Source: Hordeum vulgare subsp. vulgare (lineage: Eukaryota > Streptophyta > Magnoliopsida > Poales > Poaceae). From it: a stretch of DNA of 64,000 bases. The stretch spans positions 196,957,986 through 197,021,985 of the forward strand of contig NC_058522.1 of assembly GCF_904849725.1 (NCBI RefSeq), in the 5' to 3' direction. A model generated the notes under the pieces. That model made no database searches and had not been told where the DNA came from. It saw only the letters and a program-made list of their open reading frames with translations. The position numbers and the translations under genes were made by a program. The stretch's first letter is position 1; each line of letters begins with the position of its first letter. Shown here in pieces: positions 22,697 through 36,406 of the stretch.

Positions 22697-25600
22697 TGTC
22701 ACACCCTGTGTTTGACTCTCCTAACTAAATTAACTTAACTCAAAAATTAGGACAAATTAAAATTTTTGTGAATGATTGTGATTCCTGATGTGATTGTTGC
22801 TTGATTGCCTATTGATTGTGTTGAATGACAATGTTCCTTCTACTCTCCACACTCACCTCCTTGACCCAAACCCTTGCCTAATGATTATGCCATCTGTATA
22901 GGAACATAAACTATTTTCACCAAATATTATTTTGAGGAAAAAGCATTTCCTTGATTTAATCTTCCAAAACCCCTCAGTTGGGATTTGTACTACAAGTCCT
23001 CAAATAAGGGAGGTTATTTTGCACCAAATGTTTTATTTAAATACCATTATCAAAATCACTTTCCAAAACCACAATATAACTATTTGAAAATCTATTTTAA
23101 TATTTTATTTAAATACCTTTCTCTAAGGAGAGAAATGGTCCCTTACGAAGGAAAGTTATTTTAACTGCTTTCAAAATATTTGAGAAAATTTAGGGAAACT
23201 CACTTGACATATATATTCGAGATATAAGAGTTTTGACACATGGTAATATTCAAAATATTAGGCAAAACCCTTCAAAACCCTTCCTCCCTATTTCAAGCTT
23301 TTGGAATATTTTTATAAGAAATATTCTCAATAAATACCAGTAAAAATTCTAGCAGGCCACTCATAATATATGTGATGATCCTTCCAAGTTTCGTCTCAAT
23401 GTAAATTGATTTGATTCACCTAATTATTCCAGAACCATATATGTCCATATCGAAATTTGAGCAACTCCACATTGCCAAGTGTCTCCAATTGTGCTAAACT
23501 TTGGTGGACATGTTATGATACTCCAATAATGCATCCACACCTAGTGGTGCATCGTGGAGAATAGAAGAACTTGTCCCAAACCCCTCAAAACCTTCTTTGT
23601 TGGTTTCTAACTTTGAAAAGCTTTACATTATAAAGTTTCTCCAATTGATCCCATACTTTTTGGTCATGCTCTAATTCTCAAATAATTCCACCAAACCAAG
23701 TATTGAATTTGTGGGGATTAAATTGCATGGGTTCATTTTCAGAAAGTCACTTCTGCCTATTTCTTGAGGTTTTTCAAGTCTACATTGGAAACTTCCTCAA
23801 ACAAATCCCCAATTTGGTGCACAAGCTCATTTTGACCTATCATGTGATCGGGTTAAGTTCCATAGCAATTGGAATCCATTTGCTAGTCCTAACATCCATA
23901 AAGCACCTTATGTCCATTCACCAAAATTGCTGCTTTGGCCCCTTCCACTAAATTCCTTGAGCTTAAAATTTTACCACAGCTCTGTCTAGTCCCCTTTTAC
24001 CTCTAGTAACCTTTCCAAGGCCTCTGGTCAACTATTGGAGCATGACTCCACCTCTCTACCTCTCATTTTTACCTGGGCACCACTATTTTTACACCTCTTT
24101 CTATAATTCTTCTCAAGAAAATGCACCCACATTTTTCAAGAAGACCTCTATTATGCTAATACGTCATTATAAACCAAAGTAAGGCATGCTCATGTGGGAA
24201 ATATGAGCAGCCCATCTCATACTTTCTTTTGGGCAGAAATGTAGCCTTGAACTGCAAGTACTAGCTAGACACCTCTCCTTGACCTGAAACTTTGCCGTAT
24301 TATAGTCCTTCCATGCCTGAGACTACTAGACATGGTTTCATCCCTAGATTTCCCCAGGAAAAACCACTTTTGCTAGCCTAGATTTTGCTCCTGCAAACTA
24401 AATCAGAGGTGAAACCTATTTCATACTAGTACATTCAGGCTGAAATCCAACTAGTGCCCTTTGGCACGCATGCCTTGCATGCTGGACACCTAGGCCTGGG
24501 AAAATGGTGGTCCTGGACAAGCTTTGGCATGGTGACCACGCTAACTGCATTAAGTATTCGTGCTCTACACTTTCTTTCCTTTCTGCAGCTTGGGTCCAGC
24601 AAGGGCACTATGTCCCTGCGCACCGCAGAGCATCCTTTGACCGTCCACGCCCATCCCCGACGCCAAGATGCAACCATAGGGAGCCAGGCACACGCGAGCT
24701 CGTCGTACCCACAGCACCCAATGCGCTCGCAAGCTCTTCTCGGTAGCCACCTCCTTTTTGACCGTGGCACAAGCCCATTATTGGTCTCCCTCACTCCCTC
24801 TTTCGTCTGTGCACCTCCAAGTCCTCCCCTTCGAGCTCCCTCGCTCGAATCCGAGCTCTCCCGGCCCCCTTCTCTCTCCCTAGCACCTCTCAGAGCACCC
24901 TAGCTCCACCTTAGGCTCCTCCCTCTCAGTCATCTCTCCTTCCGGCGACCGGAGCCTCACCCCCAAAAGCACCCGAGCCGATCTCTATCGCAACTAGGAT
25001 TTCCCCTCTCCCCGATGCTCTCTCGACAGGAATGAGGGACCAGGCGCGTGTGGTAGGCCTTCCCGAGCCGCCGGCGGCCGGAGCTTCGTCGTAGGAGGCC
25101 GGACCACCAGAGCAGGCACCAGCACCAGCTCGGAGAGCCTCCCCTGCTCTTCTTTGTGTCGAGTAGGAGGAGAACGAAGGAGCTGGCGAGTGGGCCCCTT
25201 CAGTCAGCGGCTAGGACTCGGCTCCACCAGTTTGAGTCTTCGTGCCACCGTGTGGAGATGCGTTCCATAGAATGCGCCTTTTGCATGGCCGCCGCCCACC
25301 AGGCTATGCCACTGGGCCGGCTCAGGGCGATAATACCCCTTTGGTATAACTGCTTTTACCACTTTTCCTTTTAGCAAAAACTACTAAAATTCATACTAAA
25401 TTCATTTGAACGCCAAGCTAGGTGATTCAAGTTTCTGTAGATTCCTGAAATCAAAATCTATCTGAATATGTGCTTTGCACATTTTTCCAAAGAAATTTTA
25501 TGTAGAGATCTAATGCAGACATGGATCTGATTATTTCAAACTACACCTTTGTAAATTCTTGCAACACTCAAATCAACTACAAATGGAGTGATTCCAATTT

Positions 25601-27615
25601 CAAGGGACATATTAAATTATTCTCTAATTTCCTAGCCTAAATGAACATTTTTATCTGCAATGCTTCTGATCCAGCGAATAAATAGCCCTTTTTGCTGTCT
25701 ATTCCATATTAGAAAATCCATAGGAAATTCATATCAACTCCAAATCCAGCGAAACAACTTCCTAAATGTTTCTAAATTCCTGACCTATTAAATGTGTGCC
25801 TCCACTCATTTTTATCAGAATACTTTTTGTATACTTCTTGTGGGGCTAGAGATGCCTCCGTTTCCACCATATAAAAATCTCTGGTGCTCCAAAACCCTTA
25901 GAACAACTTTAGAGAATTTTCTTATGACCAGAGATTTCCCACAAAAATAAAACTCCTATTTATAGAGCACTTTTGTATCTTCTTGCTATGTGGCTTACTG
26001 TGGTTGTTTCCGATGATAGTTGGTGAAATAGATGAAGTACTCGAAGTTGGACTAGAAGACCTCGAAGACCACATAGGCCGAGTTGAGCAAGGCAAGCAGC
26101 CCTTTGACCATGTATGAGAAAACATTTTTATGCATGCCATGTTGATTACTTTACTCCGATGCATATGATCATGATAATCGGTAACCCTCGGCATGGTGTT
26201 ACCGATGGATCGTCAGAGCATTTGCATTTGAGCATGACCTTAGCATCTATGAGGGCCACGCTAATAAGAAGTTGACAAATAGATAGTAGTGCTACGCATA
26301 GGATCAGCATATGCATGGTGATGGTAACACAAAGGTGATATCAAAGGTTTTTCGAAAACCCGTCGGGTGCCACTAATGCTTGTGGGTGATGGTGTTGAGT
26401 TAGATGATCACTTGAGAAAGAAGTGGTGTACCGGAAAGGTTTTGTATGAGTGGTTTCGAAAATGGGATTAGATTTAAGATTTCTCGACCATCCCAACCTT
26501 ACATGTTTGACCACTATTACTCTTTATTGGATGGTGCTGTATTGAGTACTCTGGTTGTGCTAGCAAGGAGCCCACATTACTAGTGGCGGGAGTGATATGG
26601 TCACTCCCATGACGGGGTCATGCCAGGTAGTGCGACTATGCCGTTTTTACAGGTTTCGGGCACACCGTTGGTCCCAGCATGGATGATATGGTCTAGAGTT
26701 GGTGCTCATAAGACGTACATCATGTGGGCGGGGTACCAGTTGAGTGGACTATTTGTCTAATGTCGTCAGGGGAAAGGCATTGACTAGGTACTTACCTCGG
26801 GTATGTTATATACCACGAGTCATGAATGACACGGAAGTTTCCCTGATCTCGTGGGTACAACGCGCAACCTGTGCAGAGTGTAAAACTATTCGAATAATCG
26901 TTTGCAGGGTCAAGGACAGTTAGGTGGTGCTGCTTAAACTACGTATAGTCATTTCCGCATAAACCAAGTGTGCGTGTGTGTAAAGGTATTATATGAGTAA
27001 GTGAATACCTGGGTCAAGTTTGGTGACTTCACATGGAGGGTGAACATGAGGTCTTCAGCCATCGCAATATTTATGTTGATACCTGTAACCTGTTCTTACA
27101 GTTACTAATTAACTAGGAATGCATGACCATCTAAATACTTGACCATGTTATGTGTTAATAAAAACCTGCTTTCTGCAAAGGCTACATTATACTTCATATT
27201 GCACTCAATTACATAATCCGCATCATGGGTTGCTTGAGAGTACATTCAAAGTAATCATTGGCTTGCCACTGGTTATTTCATTGACCAGGTAAGAGAGAAA
27301 AGGAGATAGATAAGAGCACCATCGTGACGCTCTTGTGAACTAGGACGCATCGAAGTCAGAATGCGTGTAGTTTAAGGCGGATGACATGTGTTCGCGCTTC
27401 AGACCAATATTTCCGCTATTGGTCAAGTTTGATGTATTGGCCTCCAAGGCCCTATCTATGTAAGACTTGACCGCAAGGTCATTATTTGTATAAGACGGTT
27501 TGTATGGATGTAAGACTCTTGTTATTCACTATCTGTGTGTTAAGTGAGCATTTATCTCTAGGATCATCATACACGTTCATTCGATGGTCTCGACTCCTAA
27601 GTCGAGGTCCCCGCA
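22697..27615 (+). mobile_element. 5' LTR of Gypsy element D, 4.92 kb
   Basis: The LTR starts TGTCACACCCTGTGTTTGAC and ends GTCGAGGTCCCCGCA. It matches 31474-36406 along its full length with frequent substitutions and small indels, so the insertion is old. It has an AT-rich first 1.7 kb, a GC-rich block (about 24450-25320), then mixed sequence. ORFs in the GC-rich block overlap on opposite strands and are not conserved between the two LTR copies, so I do not call genes. Upstream bases CAAGA (22692-22696) and downstream CGTGA (36407-36411) are a degraded target duplication. Confidence 0.9.
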
Positions 27616-27619
27616 GAAC

Positions 27620-27633
27620 TGGTACTAGAGCCA
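27620..27633 (+). other. Primer binding site of element D (initiator tRNA-Met type)
   Basis: TGGTACTAGAGCCA lies 4 bases after the LTR end. It differs from the plant initiator tRNA-Met complement TGGTATCAGAGCCA at two adjacent bases. Confidence 0.75.
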
Positions 27634-30320
27634 TCCTAACTAGAGGAAGCCTTAGTTAGCATGGACATTAGTTAGGACATAGTTGTTTTCCAGACCTTCC
27701 AAAAGTTCTTTTAAAACTTGTATCCTTCTCACCTCTCTTAAGTTTTCAAGGCAAGTGAAGGTTTTTGCATTATCACTTCCACCCCTATTCTCTTGGCACT
27801 CCTTGTCTGCTTTTTAAAAACTTGCAAATGGTCGCTAGCACCCGTATCCCTCTGATCACCGAATTACCTAAAATCCTCTTGGGTAACTTGGAAGCAGGCA
27901 AACTTTCCGAGCAATAACCCACGTACTTGGACGACACCAACGGAAGTACCTCCATCAGGAATGAGGGCATCGAGACCCAGAAGATGGCGAATCCCTCGAC
28001 ACTGTTCCGGAGTGATACAACCTACACCTACGATATTCAGAACATAAGATATGCAAGACCATGATATGCAAGACGATAATCAAAGTTGTGTCGACCACCA
28101 CCGGCGGATGAGAACCTCTCCCTTTGGTCCACCTCACCTTAGTGAGCAGGAAAACGGTTCTCTTTGTCCCCCGCTCTAGGTGTCAATGTTGTGATCAGCG
28201 TGATTGACAGGAGCAAAGTCTATCATGCCTTGCTGATGTCAATGCATAAAATTTGTCCACTTCAAACTCTCGACACCTTGGAAGACAAGAAGACAATGAC
28301 AAGATTACAAAGACAACCGAAGACCCTGTCAGCGACAACCAGGAGGGACCACCTTTGTCGGCAGCTTATCACACAAGGAGTCATCAAGGACTCTTTCATC
28401 TCAAACCGACTAGTCCGGGAGACAACAACAAGATACATGGTGATGCCATAAGTAGACCAAGAAGAACGAGCGGACTCCTCTCCAAGATACAAAGCAAGTA
28501 CAACTGTTGAGTCTAAGAACCCCTAGGGTAGGACGAGTCGTGAATCCCTGTGCGAAGTAGATTCTGTGAAATGGTTCGGATGGGACCATGTTGTGTGTTG
28601 CTTGTCTTTTCTTGTTTGTAATTTGATATAAGTCGCGTTTTCCCCACGCAATAAGTAGGCGATAGTATCACCTGTGTTACCTTGATGGTCATTTGGCTTT
28701 GCATCACTTTTTTGATTGCACTTGCAGTATACCACCCCTTAGAGAGTCCCATCTATGCTAATTTCTCTCTCCCACATTTTTTCGACAACTTGAGACCAGC
28801 AACACATGATGCACCATGGATCCACTTTGATGAGCAGCTCATACTGAAGACGCTGACTATGGCGTGCTCAACCAGGCACAATCTGTAGAAGTTATGCTTT
28901 TCCTCAAGATTGGAATCCCCTCCCTAGAGCAACCTAAACCTCACAAGCTTCCCCCGCTCAAAAAAATTGGTCACGTGTTTAAAGCACGAATTTGCTAGAG
29001 CATCAGTTGACCTCCGATAGCCCCTGCTTAGCACTAGGTTCTTTATGGAACGAGAGATCACAGTGAACAAGTATCCTTGATTCTTAAAGCTAGTCCCAAA
29101 ACTCGGATGCCACACGAAGGATCGTTCTGGATAAATGATTGTAGGCTATGAGATGTTGTGATGATAATAGGTGGATCGAGGATATAGATAGACTATCTTT
29201 GTGGATCGTAACATCCTATGATGGTAGGTGAACTTGGTTGAACAAGTTGATGAAGTAGCACGACCTACGTGTTCCTGTAGTAAGTTTGGACTCAATAGGA
29301 CAATGATGATTGCGAGCTAAATAGGTGGATCGAGTAATAGTCATGAACTGATCATGTCATCATAATTACTTGGAGTAATGGGTAAGAGTTGTTGTTGGAT
29401 TTGAGTTTCGGATTTAAATAGGTAACCTTAAGGGAGTATAAATGATGTATGAGGCCACATGGTTCGGAGTAAATTGGATTTAACCCGAAGATCTCGATCA
29501 CGATACCATATTTCTCGCTGGATAACAAGTAGAAGTACTTGGAGTTGTTGAATTGATATACGAGCTTATATAAGCATGGCCTTCGAGATTAGTTGGCTAT
29601 GATATTGGAAGATGGTGGATACAATATGGCATAGTCCTTACTATGATATATAGATTATGAAGACTGTAGGTGATCATGTAGAACCCCATTGGATTTGCAG
29701 GAGTGACAGGTACAGTGGTGCTTGATGGACTGATGAACCACTTGAATGGATCCATAGGAAGGAAACAAGACCCTGTATTGGTACACTACGTGTTTCCTTA
29801 AACATAGGCATGTAGAACCCTGCCCATTGGGTAATTTAGCCGAGCACTTGGAATTGTAGTGATTTCATTCAAGCTTAGTAGCTTGTATGCCTTTCTAAGG
29901 TTTCTTATATAGGGGTACATGTGCAACTTATCCTTAGCATACTTGATGTTTCGGTTTAGTCCTTCTCTCAACCTTGGAGTTGACTAGCATGAGTGAGGTG
30001 GAGTTGATTTGTGTGAGTTGGTACTTTTGATGATATAGGGTGATCAGTGTCCGAAGATAGAGGTTAGACTATTGGCATCTGAGGAATGTTCTTAGGGATA
30101 AGATGATATATGTTCACTCACATACTAAGTTCCTTGAGACACCAAAGCTTCATCGAGCCAATAGATGGTCGGATTTTGACAATAAGAAACGGGTCGCTGT
30201 AATATGGCCAGTACTCCGCCCCGACCACCACCCATCATGTCTATGACAAACATGGGCATGAAGAACATGATCATGTTGGAGCACAAACCCCTCGGCCATT
30301 GACCTCCCATAGCAACTTCC
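27634..30320 (+). mobile_element. Element D internal region, leader and decayed gag side
   Basis: No ORF above about 95 codons and no recognisable gag or protease motif. By position this should be leader, gag and protease of a chromovirus. An ATG near 27829 opens a short frame with a stop after about 28 codons. The part 29130-30120 is AT- and GG-rich without coding signs. The region is either heavily decayed or replaced. Confidence 0.5.
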
Positions 30321-30440
30321 CATTCTCCTCGCCTGTCTCATGAGCATTGTACTTATGTGATGCTTGGAGAAGTATGTAGTTATCATCATGGATGACATAC
30401 TTATTCACCTAATAAGAGCAGGAGCACTTTAGTCTTGTTT
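30321..30440 (+). pseudogene. Reverse transcriptase relic of element D
   Basis: One plus-strand frame reads MSIVLM, a stop, then CLEKYVVIIMDDILIHL. This matches the conserved Gypsy reverse transcriptase segment around the active-site pair of aspartates (normally FIDDILIYS), preceded by the usual M..VF..YLDKFV helix. Only this patch is recognisable. The next 880 bp to the chromodomain relic contain no identifiable RNase H or integrase, although about 2.7 kb would be expected in an intact element, so a deletion is likely. Confidence 0.6.
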
Positions 30441-31314
30441 GGAGAAGCCCAAGGAATGCCGATCGCTATGCCTCTTGAGAGTAAGGTGTTATCGTGATAG
30501 GGTGAGCTTCTCAAAGCAATCGCCAAGCAGCACAAGTCAATCCTTCCGAACACAAGGCGAAGAACCGCAATGGTTAGGGAAACCACGACGATGAAGAAGG
30601 AGCAGTAGACTCAACCATCGCTCCTGCTCCGACTACATCAATGATGTCAAGAAGCCTCGATGATCAAGCCGATGAATCCTTGGGCAGCAAGGAAAACCAG
30701 AGAGCACCTTCTTGGTCCAAATCCAGGATGAGAATACTAATTAGTTCAAGGTGAACATCTTCCAATGGTGATTCACCTCGCCTTCCATGCCTCATACCTT
30801 AGTGATTGGATACTGGTCTATACACTCGGGTAGCTAGCTCATCCAGAATCCCTCATGAACCTTCGGAGAGGATAGGACCCATTCTAAACACTGAGTCTCC
30901 AAGCTTAGACTCATGGACGAGACCCCAACCTAGACCTTTCCACGAAAACCTACGAAGAGGATACAAGACAAAACATCTGAAGACACACCAGAAGCATGCA
31001 TCCCTGACGACAACGACAAATGGCCGGAGAAGAATGAGGCACATGTACGGGCAGCTTTCTCAAGCATAAGAACTCGACAAAATCCACGGAAAAACCTTCT
31101 ATTCTAAGCCAAGACATCTAGGTGTCACTAACTGACATGAGCAGCCCCAGGACCAACACCCAGACACACTACCCTGCCACGTATTCCGACCTTGGAATAC
31201 ACGTGCAAGCGAGAACCTTGCAGGAACTTAGCTCACCGAGCCCTTGAGCCTCAGTCAAGACTAACTTATTGCCAGAACCCCGCTCACTATCAGGCAAGGA
31301 TGACCGGAGCATTC

Positions 31315-31432
31315 GAAGCTGTATCATCAAGCACTTCAAGACCCACTAGAGCAACCGCATAGAAGAAAAAGCAACATGGGGACGTGAAGACTGCCACCGG
31401 CTTAAAATTCTATATCTCTTGAACGCCTAGCC
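31315..31432 (+). pseudogene. Chromodomain tail relic of element D
   Basis: A plus-strand frame gives KHFKTH, a stop, SNRIEEKATWGREDCHR. This parallels the F..W.NH.EEEATWE tail at the integrase C-terminus of chromoviruses; element F has EAEATWEPKDYLRSEFPYLF in the same place. It lies about 40 bp before the polypurine tract, as expected for the end of pol. Confidence 0.6.
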
Positions 31433-31460
31433 TACAAATCTCCAGGACGAGATTTTCTAA

Positions 31461-31473
31461 ACAGGGTAAGGAC
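31461..31473 (+). other. Polypurine tract of element D
   Basis: ACAGGGTAAGGAC lies directly before the 3' LTR start TGTCACACCC. It is a degraded purine-rich priming site in the expected position. Confidence 0.55.
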
Positions 31474-34400
31474 TGTCACACCCTCTGTTTGACTCTCCTG
31501 ACTAAATTAACTTTTCTAAAAAATTAGGACAAATTAATTTTTTTGTGAATACTTGTGATGCTTGATGTGATTGTTGCTTGCTTGCTTGTTGCTATTATTG
31601 AATCACAATGTTCCTGTTACTCTCTAGATTCAAGTCCTTGACCCGAACCCTTTCCTAATGAACATGCCATGTGTATAGGACGAGAAACTATTTTAGGAAA
31701 CATTATTTTGACCAAAAAGCATTTCCGTGATTTAAGCTTTCAAAACCCCTGAGTTGGGACTTATACTAAAAGTCTTCAAATTATGGAGGTTATTTTGCAC
31801 CAATTTTTTTATTTAAATCCGAATATCAAAATTGTTTTCCAAAACCACAATATAATTATTTTTAAAAGTTATTTTAAAATTTTATTTAGATACCTTTCTT
31901 TGAGGCCATAAATGGTCCCTGATGAAGGGAAGTTATTTTTATTGCTTTCAAAATATTTGAGAAAATTTAGCGAACTCAGTGGACATATATATTTCATATA
32001 TGATAGTTTCAACACATGGTAATGTTCAAAATATTAGGCAAAACCCTTAAAACCCTTCCTACCAATTTCAAGCTTTTGGAATATTTCTACAAGAAATATA
32101 CTCAATAAATCCTAGTAAAAAATCTAGCAGGTCACTCATGATATATGTGATGGTCCTTCCAAATTACACCTCAATCTAACTTGATTTGATTCACCTAATT
32201 ATTCCAGAACCATATTTGTCCAAATCCAAATTTGGGCAATTCCACATTGCCAAGTGTCTCCAATTGTACTCAAATTTGTTGGACATGTTCTGATACTCCA
32301 ATAATGCATCCACACCTAGTGGTGCATCAAGAAGAATAGAAGAACTTGTCCCATACCACTCAAAACCTTCTCTCTTGAGTTCTAACTTTGTGAAGCTTTA
32401 CATTAGAAAGTTTCTCCAATTGATCCCAAACTTTTTTGGCATGCTCTAGTGCTAAAATAATGCCACCAAACGAAGCTGTGCATTTTTGGGGATTAAATTG
32501 CATCGGTTTATTTTCAAAAAGTCACTTCTGCCTATTTCTTGGGTTTTTAAGTCTACACTGGAAACTTCGTCCAACAAATACCCAATTTGATGCACAAGCT
32601 CATTTTGACCTATCATGTGATCCTGTTAAGTTTCATACCAATTGGAATCCATTTGCTATCCCTAACATCCATCAAAACCTTATGTACATTCACCAAAATT
32701 GCTGCTTTGGCCCCTTCCACTAAACTGCGTGACCTTTAATTTTTACCATCGCTCTCTCTAGTCCCCTTTTACTCCTAGTAACCTTTCCATGGCCTCTGGT
32801 CAATTATTGGAGGATGACTCCACCTCTCTACCTCTCATTTTTACCTCGACAACACTATTTTTACCCCTCTTGCTATATTATGCTAAAGAAAATGCCCCCA
32901 CACCTTTCTAGAGTTCCTCTAGTATGCTTATGCATCATTACACACCGAAGTGAGGCATGCTCATGTGGGAAATATGAGAAGCACTTCTGAAACTTGCTTT
33001 TGGGAAGAAATGTAGCCTTGAACTACAAGTACTAGCTTGACACCTCTCCTTGACCTGAAACTTTGTCGCATTGTAGTCCTTCCATGCCTAAGACTACTAG
33101 ACATGGTTTCATCCCGAGATTCCCCCGGCAAAAACCACTTTTGTTAGCCTTAATATTGTTGCTGCAAACTAAATCAGAGGTGAAACCCATTTCATAATAC
33201 TCCATTCAAGCCTAAATTCTACCAGTGCCCTCTGGCACGCATGCCTTGCATGTTGGATACCTTGGCCTGGCCAAATGGTGGTCCTGGACATGCTTTGGCA
33301 TGGTGACCATGCTGACTCCATGCGGTATTGGTGCTCTGCGCTTTGTTTCCTTGCCGCAGCTCGGGTCCAGCAAGGGCAGCGTGTCCCAGTGTGCCGCAAA
33401 GCATCTTTGACCATCCACGCCCATCCCCGATGCCAGGATTCAGCCAAAGGGAACCTGGCACGCACGAGCTCGTTGTGCCCAAAGCACCCGAGGCGCTCCC
33501 GAGCTCTTCTCGGTCACCCCCCTCCTTTTTCAGCGTTCCCCGAGCCCATTATTGCTCTCCCTCGCTCCCTCCTCCCTCTCTTAACCTCCAGGGCCTTCCC
33601 TTCAAGCTCCCTTGCTTATTTCCTCCTCCCAAGGCTGCTTCGGCCACCACTTCGGCCTCCCTCGAATCCGAGCTCTCCCGGCCCCCTTCTCTATCCCTAG
33701 CACCTCCCAGAGCACCCCAGCTCCACCGCAGGCTACTCCCTCACCTTCCGGCGACTGGAGCCGCGCCCCCAAGAGCACCTAAGCCGATCTCTTCCGCGGA
33801 TACGATTTCCCCTCTCCCCGGTGCTCTCCCGACGAAAGTGAGGGCCTAGGCGCGTGCGGTAGAACTACCCGAGCCGCCGCCGGTCGGAGCTCCATCGAAG
33901 GATGCCGGAGCCACCATAGAAGGCACCAGCACTAGCTCGTAGAGCCTCCCCTGCCCTCCTCTGCATCGAGTAGGAGGAGAACGAAGGAGCTGGCGAGTGG
34001 GCCCCCTCGATCAACGGCTAGGACCCACGACCAATAGTTTGAGTGGCCGCGCCCTAGCAGGGTGCCGCCTCCCCCGCATAGAGATGCATTCCGGAGAATG
34101 CGCCTTCTGCTAGGCCGCCGTCCGCCAGGCTGTGCCACTTGGTCGGCCGAACCCCTATCTTGCGCCCAAGGATATAATAGCCCCTCTGGTATAACTACTT
34201 TTGCCAATTTTCGTTGTAGCAGAAACTTCTAAAATTTATAGCGAATTCATCAGAACTCCAAACTAGGTGATTCAAGTTTCTGTAGATTCCTAAAATCAAG
34301 ATCTATGTGAATATGTGCTTTGCACATTATTTCAAAGATATTTTATTTTGAGATCTAATGCAAACATGGATGTGATTATTTCAAACTCCACCTTTGTAGA

Positions 34401-36406
34401 TTCTTGCAGCACTCAAATCATCTCCAAATGGTGGGATTCCAATTTCTAGATACATACTAATTTCCTAGCCTAGATGAACATTCTTATTTGCAATGTTTCT
34501 GTTGCATCAAATAAATAGCCCTTTTTGTTGTTTGTTCCATATTAGAAAATCCATACGAAATACATATCAACTCCAATCGAGTGAAACAACTTCCTAAATG
34601 TTTCTAAATTCCCGACATATTAAATGTGTGCCTACACTCAATTTATGAGAATATTTTTCTGTATACTCCTTGTGGGGCACATGATGCCTCCGTTTCCACC
34701 ATTTAAAAAATCTCTGGTGCTCCAAATCTCTTAGAACAACTCTAGGAAATTTTCTTATGACGAGAGATGTCCCACGAAAATAAAACTCCTATTTATAGAG
34801 CAGTTTCGTTCGTGCTTGTTGTGTGGCTTACTGTGGTTGTTTCCGACGATAGTTGGCGAAATAGACGGAGTACTCAGAGTTAGACTAGAAGACCTCGAAG
34901 ACCCCGGAGGCCTAGTTGCGAAAGGCAAGAAGCCCAGTGACCATGTCTGAGAAACCATTTTTATGCATGCTATTATGATTACTTTACATATGATCATCAT
35001 AATCGGTAACCCTCAGCATGGGTGCATGACTTTACCATCTATGAGATTCACGCTGATAAGAAGTTGACAAATAGATAGTAGTGCTAGATATAGGATGAGA
35101 GTATGCTTGGTGATGTTAACACAAAGGGGATATAAAAGGTTTTTCAAAAACCCCATCGGGTTCCAATAATGCCCGAGGGTGATGGTGTGGAGCTTGATGA
35201 CCACTTGAGAAAGAAGTGGTGTACCGGAAATGTTTTGTGTGAGTGATTTCAGAAATGGGATTAGATTTAAGATTTGTCGACTGTCCATACCTTACATGTG
35301 CGACCATGATACCCCTTTATGGGATGGGGATGTGTTGATTACTCTGATCGTGGTAGCAAGGAGCCCGCATTACTAGTGGCTGGAGTGATATGGTAACTCT
35401 TATGACGGGGTCGTGCCAGGTAGGGCGACTATGCTGTTTTTACGTGTTCCGGGCACACAATTGGTCCCTGCATGGATGATACGGTCTAGAGTTCGTGCTT
35501 GTAAGAAATAGATCATGTGGGACAGGTACCAATCGATTGGACTATTTGTCTAGTGCCTCAGGGGAAATGCATTGGTCGAGTACTTACCTCGGGTATGTTA
35601 TATACCGCGAGTCATGGATGACACGGAAGTTTCCCGGATCTCGTGGGTACAGCGCGCAACCTCTACAGAGTGTAAAACTATTCTAATAGCCGTGTCCATG
35701 GTCAAGGACAGTTGGGTGGTGCTGCTTATACTACGTCCAGTCTTTTCCGCATAAACCAAGTGTTCATGTGTGTAAAGGTGTTACATGAGTAAGTGATTAC
35801 CCGGGTCAAGTCTGGTGACTTGACATGGAGGGTGAACATGAGGTGTTCAGCCCGCGGAATATTTATGTTGATATCTGTAACATGTTCTTACGATTACTAT
35901 CTACCTAGTCATGCATGAACATCTAAATACTTGACCATGTTATGCATTAATGAAAACCAGCTTTCAGCAAAGGCTGCATTATACGTCATATTGCACTCGA
36001 TTACATAATCCGCATAATGGGTTGCTTGCGAGTACATTCAAAGTACACATTGACTTGCCACTGGTTATTTCATTGATAAGGTAAGAGAGAACAGGAGATG
36101 ATGAAGAGCACCATGGTGAAGTTCATGTGAACTAGGACGTTTCCTAGTCAGAATGCGTGTAGGTTAAGGCTGGTGGCATGGGTTCACACTTTCGACCAAT
36201 ATTTCTGCTATTGGTCAAGTTTGTTGTATTGGCCTCCATGGCCCTATCTATGTAAGCCTTGACTGCAAGGTCATTATTTGTGTCAGACGGTATGTATGGA
36301 TGGAAGACTCTTATTATTCAGTATCTATGTATTCAGTGAGTATTGATCTATAGGATACTATACACGTTCGTTCGTTGGTCTCGACTCGTAAGTCGGGGTC
36401 CCCACA
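31474..36406 (+). mobile_element. 3' LTR of Gypsy element D, 4.93 kb
   Basis: This is the second copy of the 22697-27615 LTR. It starts TGTCACACCCTCTGTTTGAC and ends GTCGGGGTCCCCACA. The order is the same: AT-rich first part, GC-rich block (about 33220-34190), mixed tail. The 173-codon ORF at 33328-33849 lies in the GC-rich block; it is Pro/Ser-rich and not preserved at the same place in the 5' copy, so I do not call it a gene. Confidence 0.9.

Noticed and set aside
27634..30320. A host gene inside the D internal region
   Set aside because: No ORF, splice pattern or motif supports it. Position between primer binding site and reverse transcriptase relic explains the sequence as decayed gag and leader.
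33328..33849. 173-codon Pro/Ser-rich ORF in the D 3' LTR
   Set aside because: The frame is not kept in the 5' LTR copy (24450-24900). Composition explains its length.
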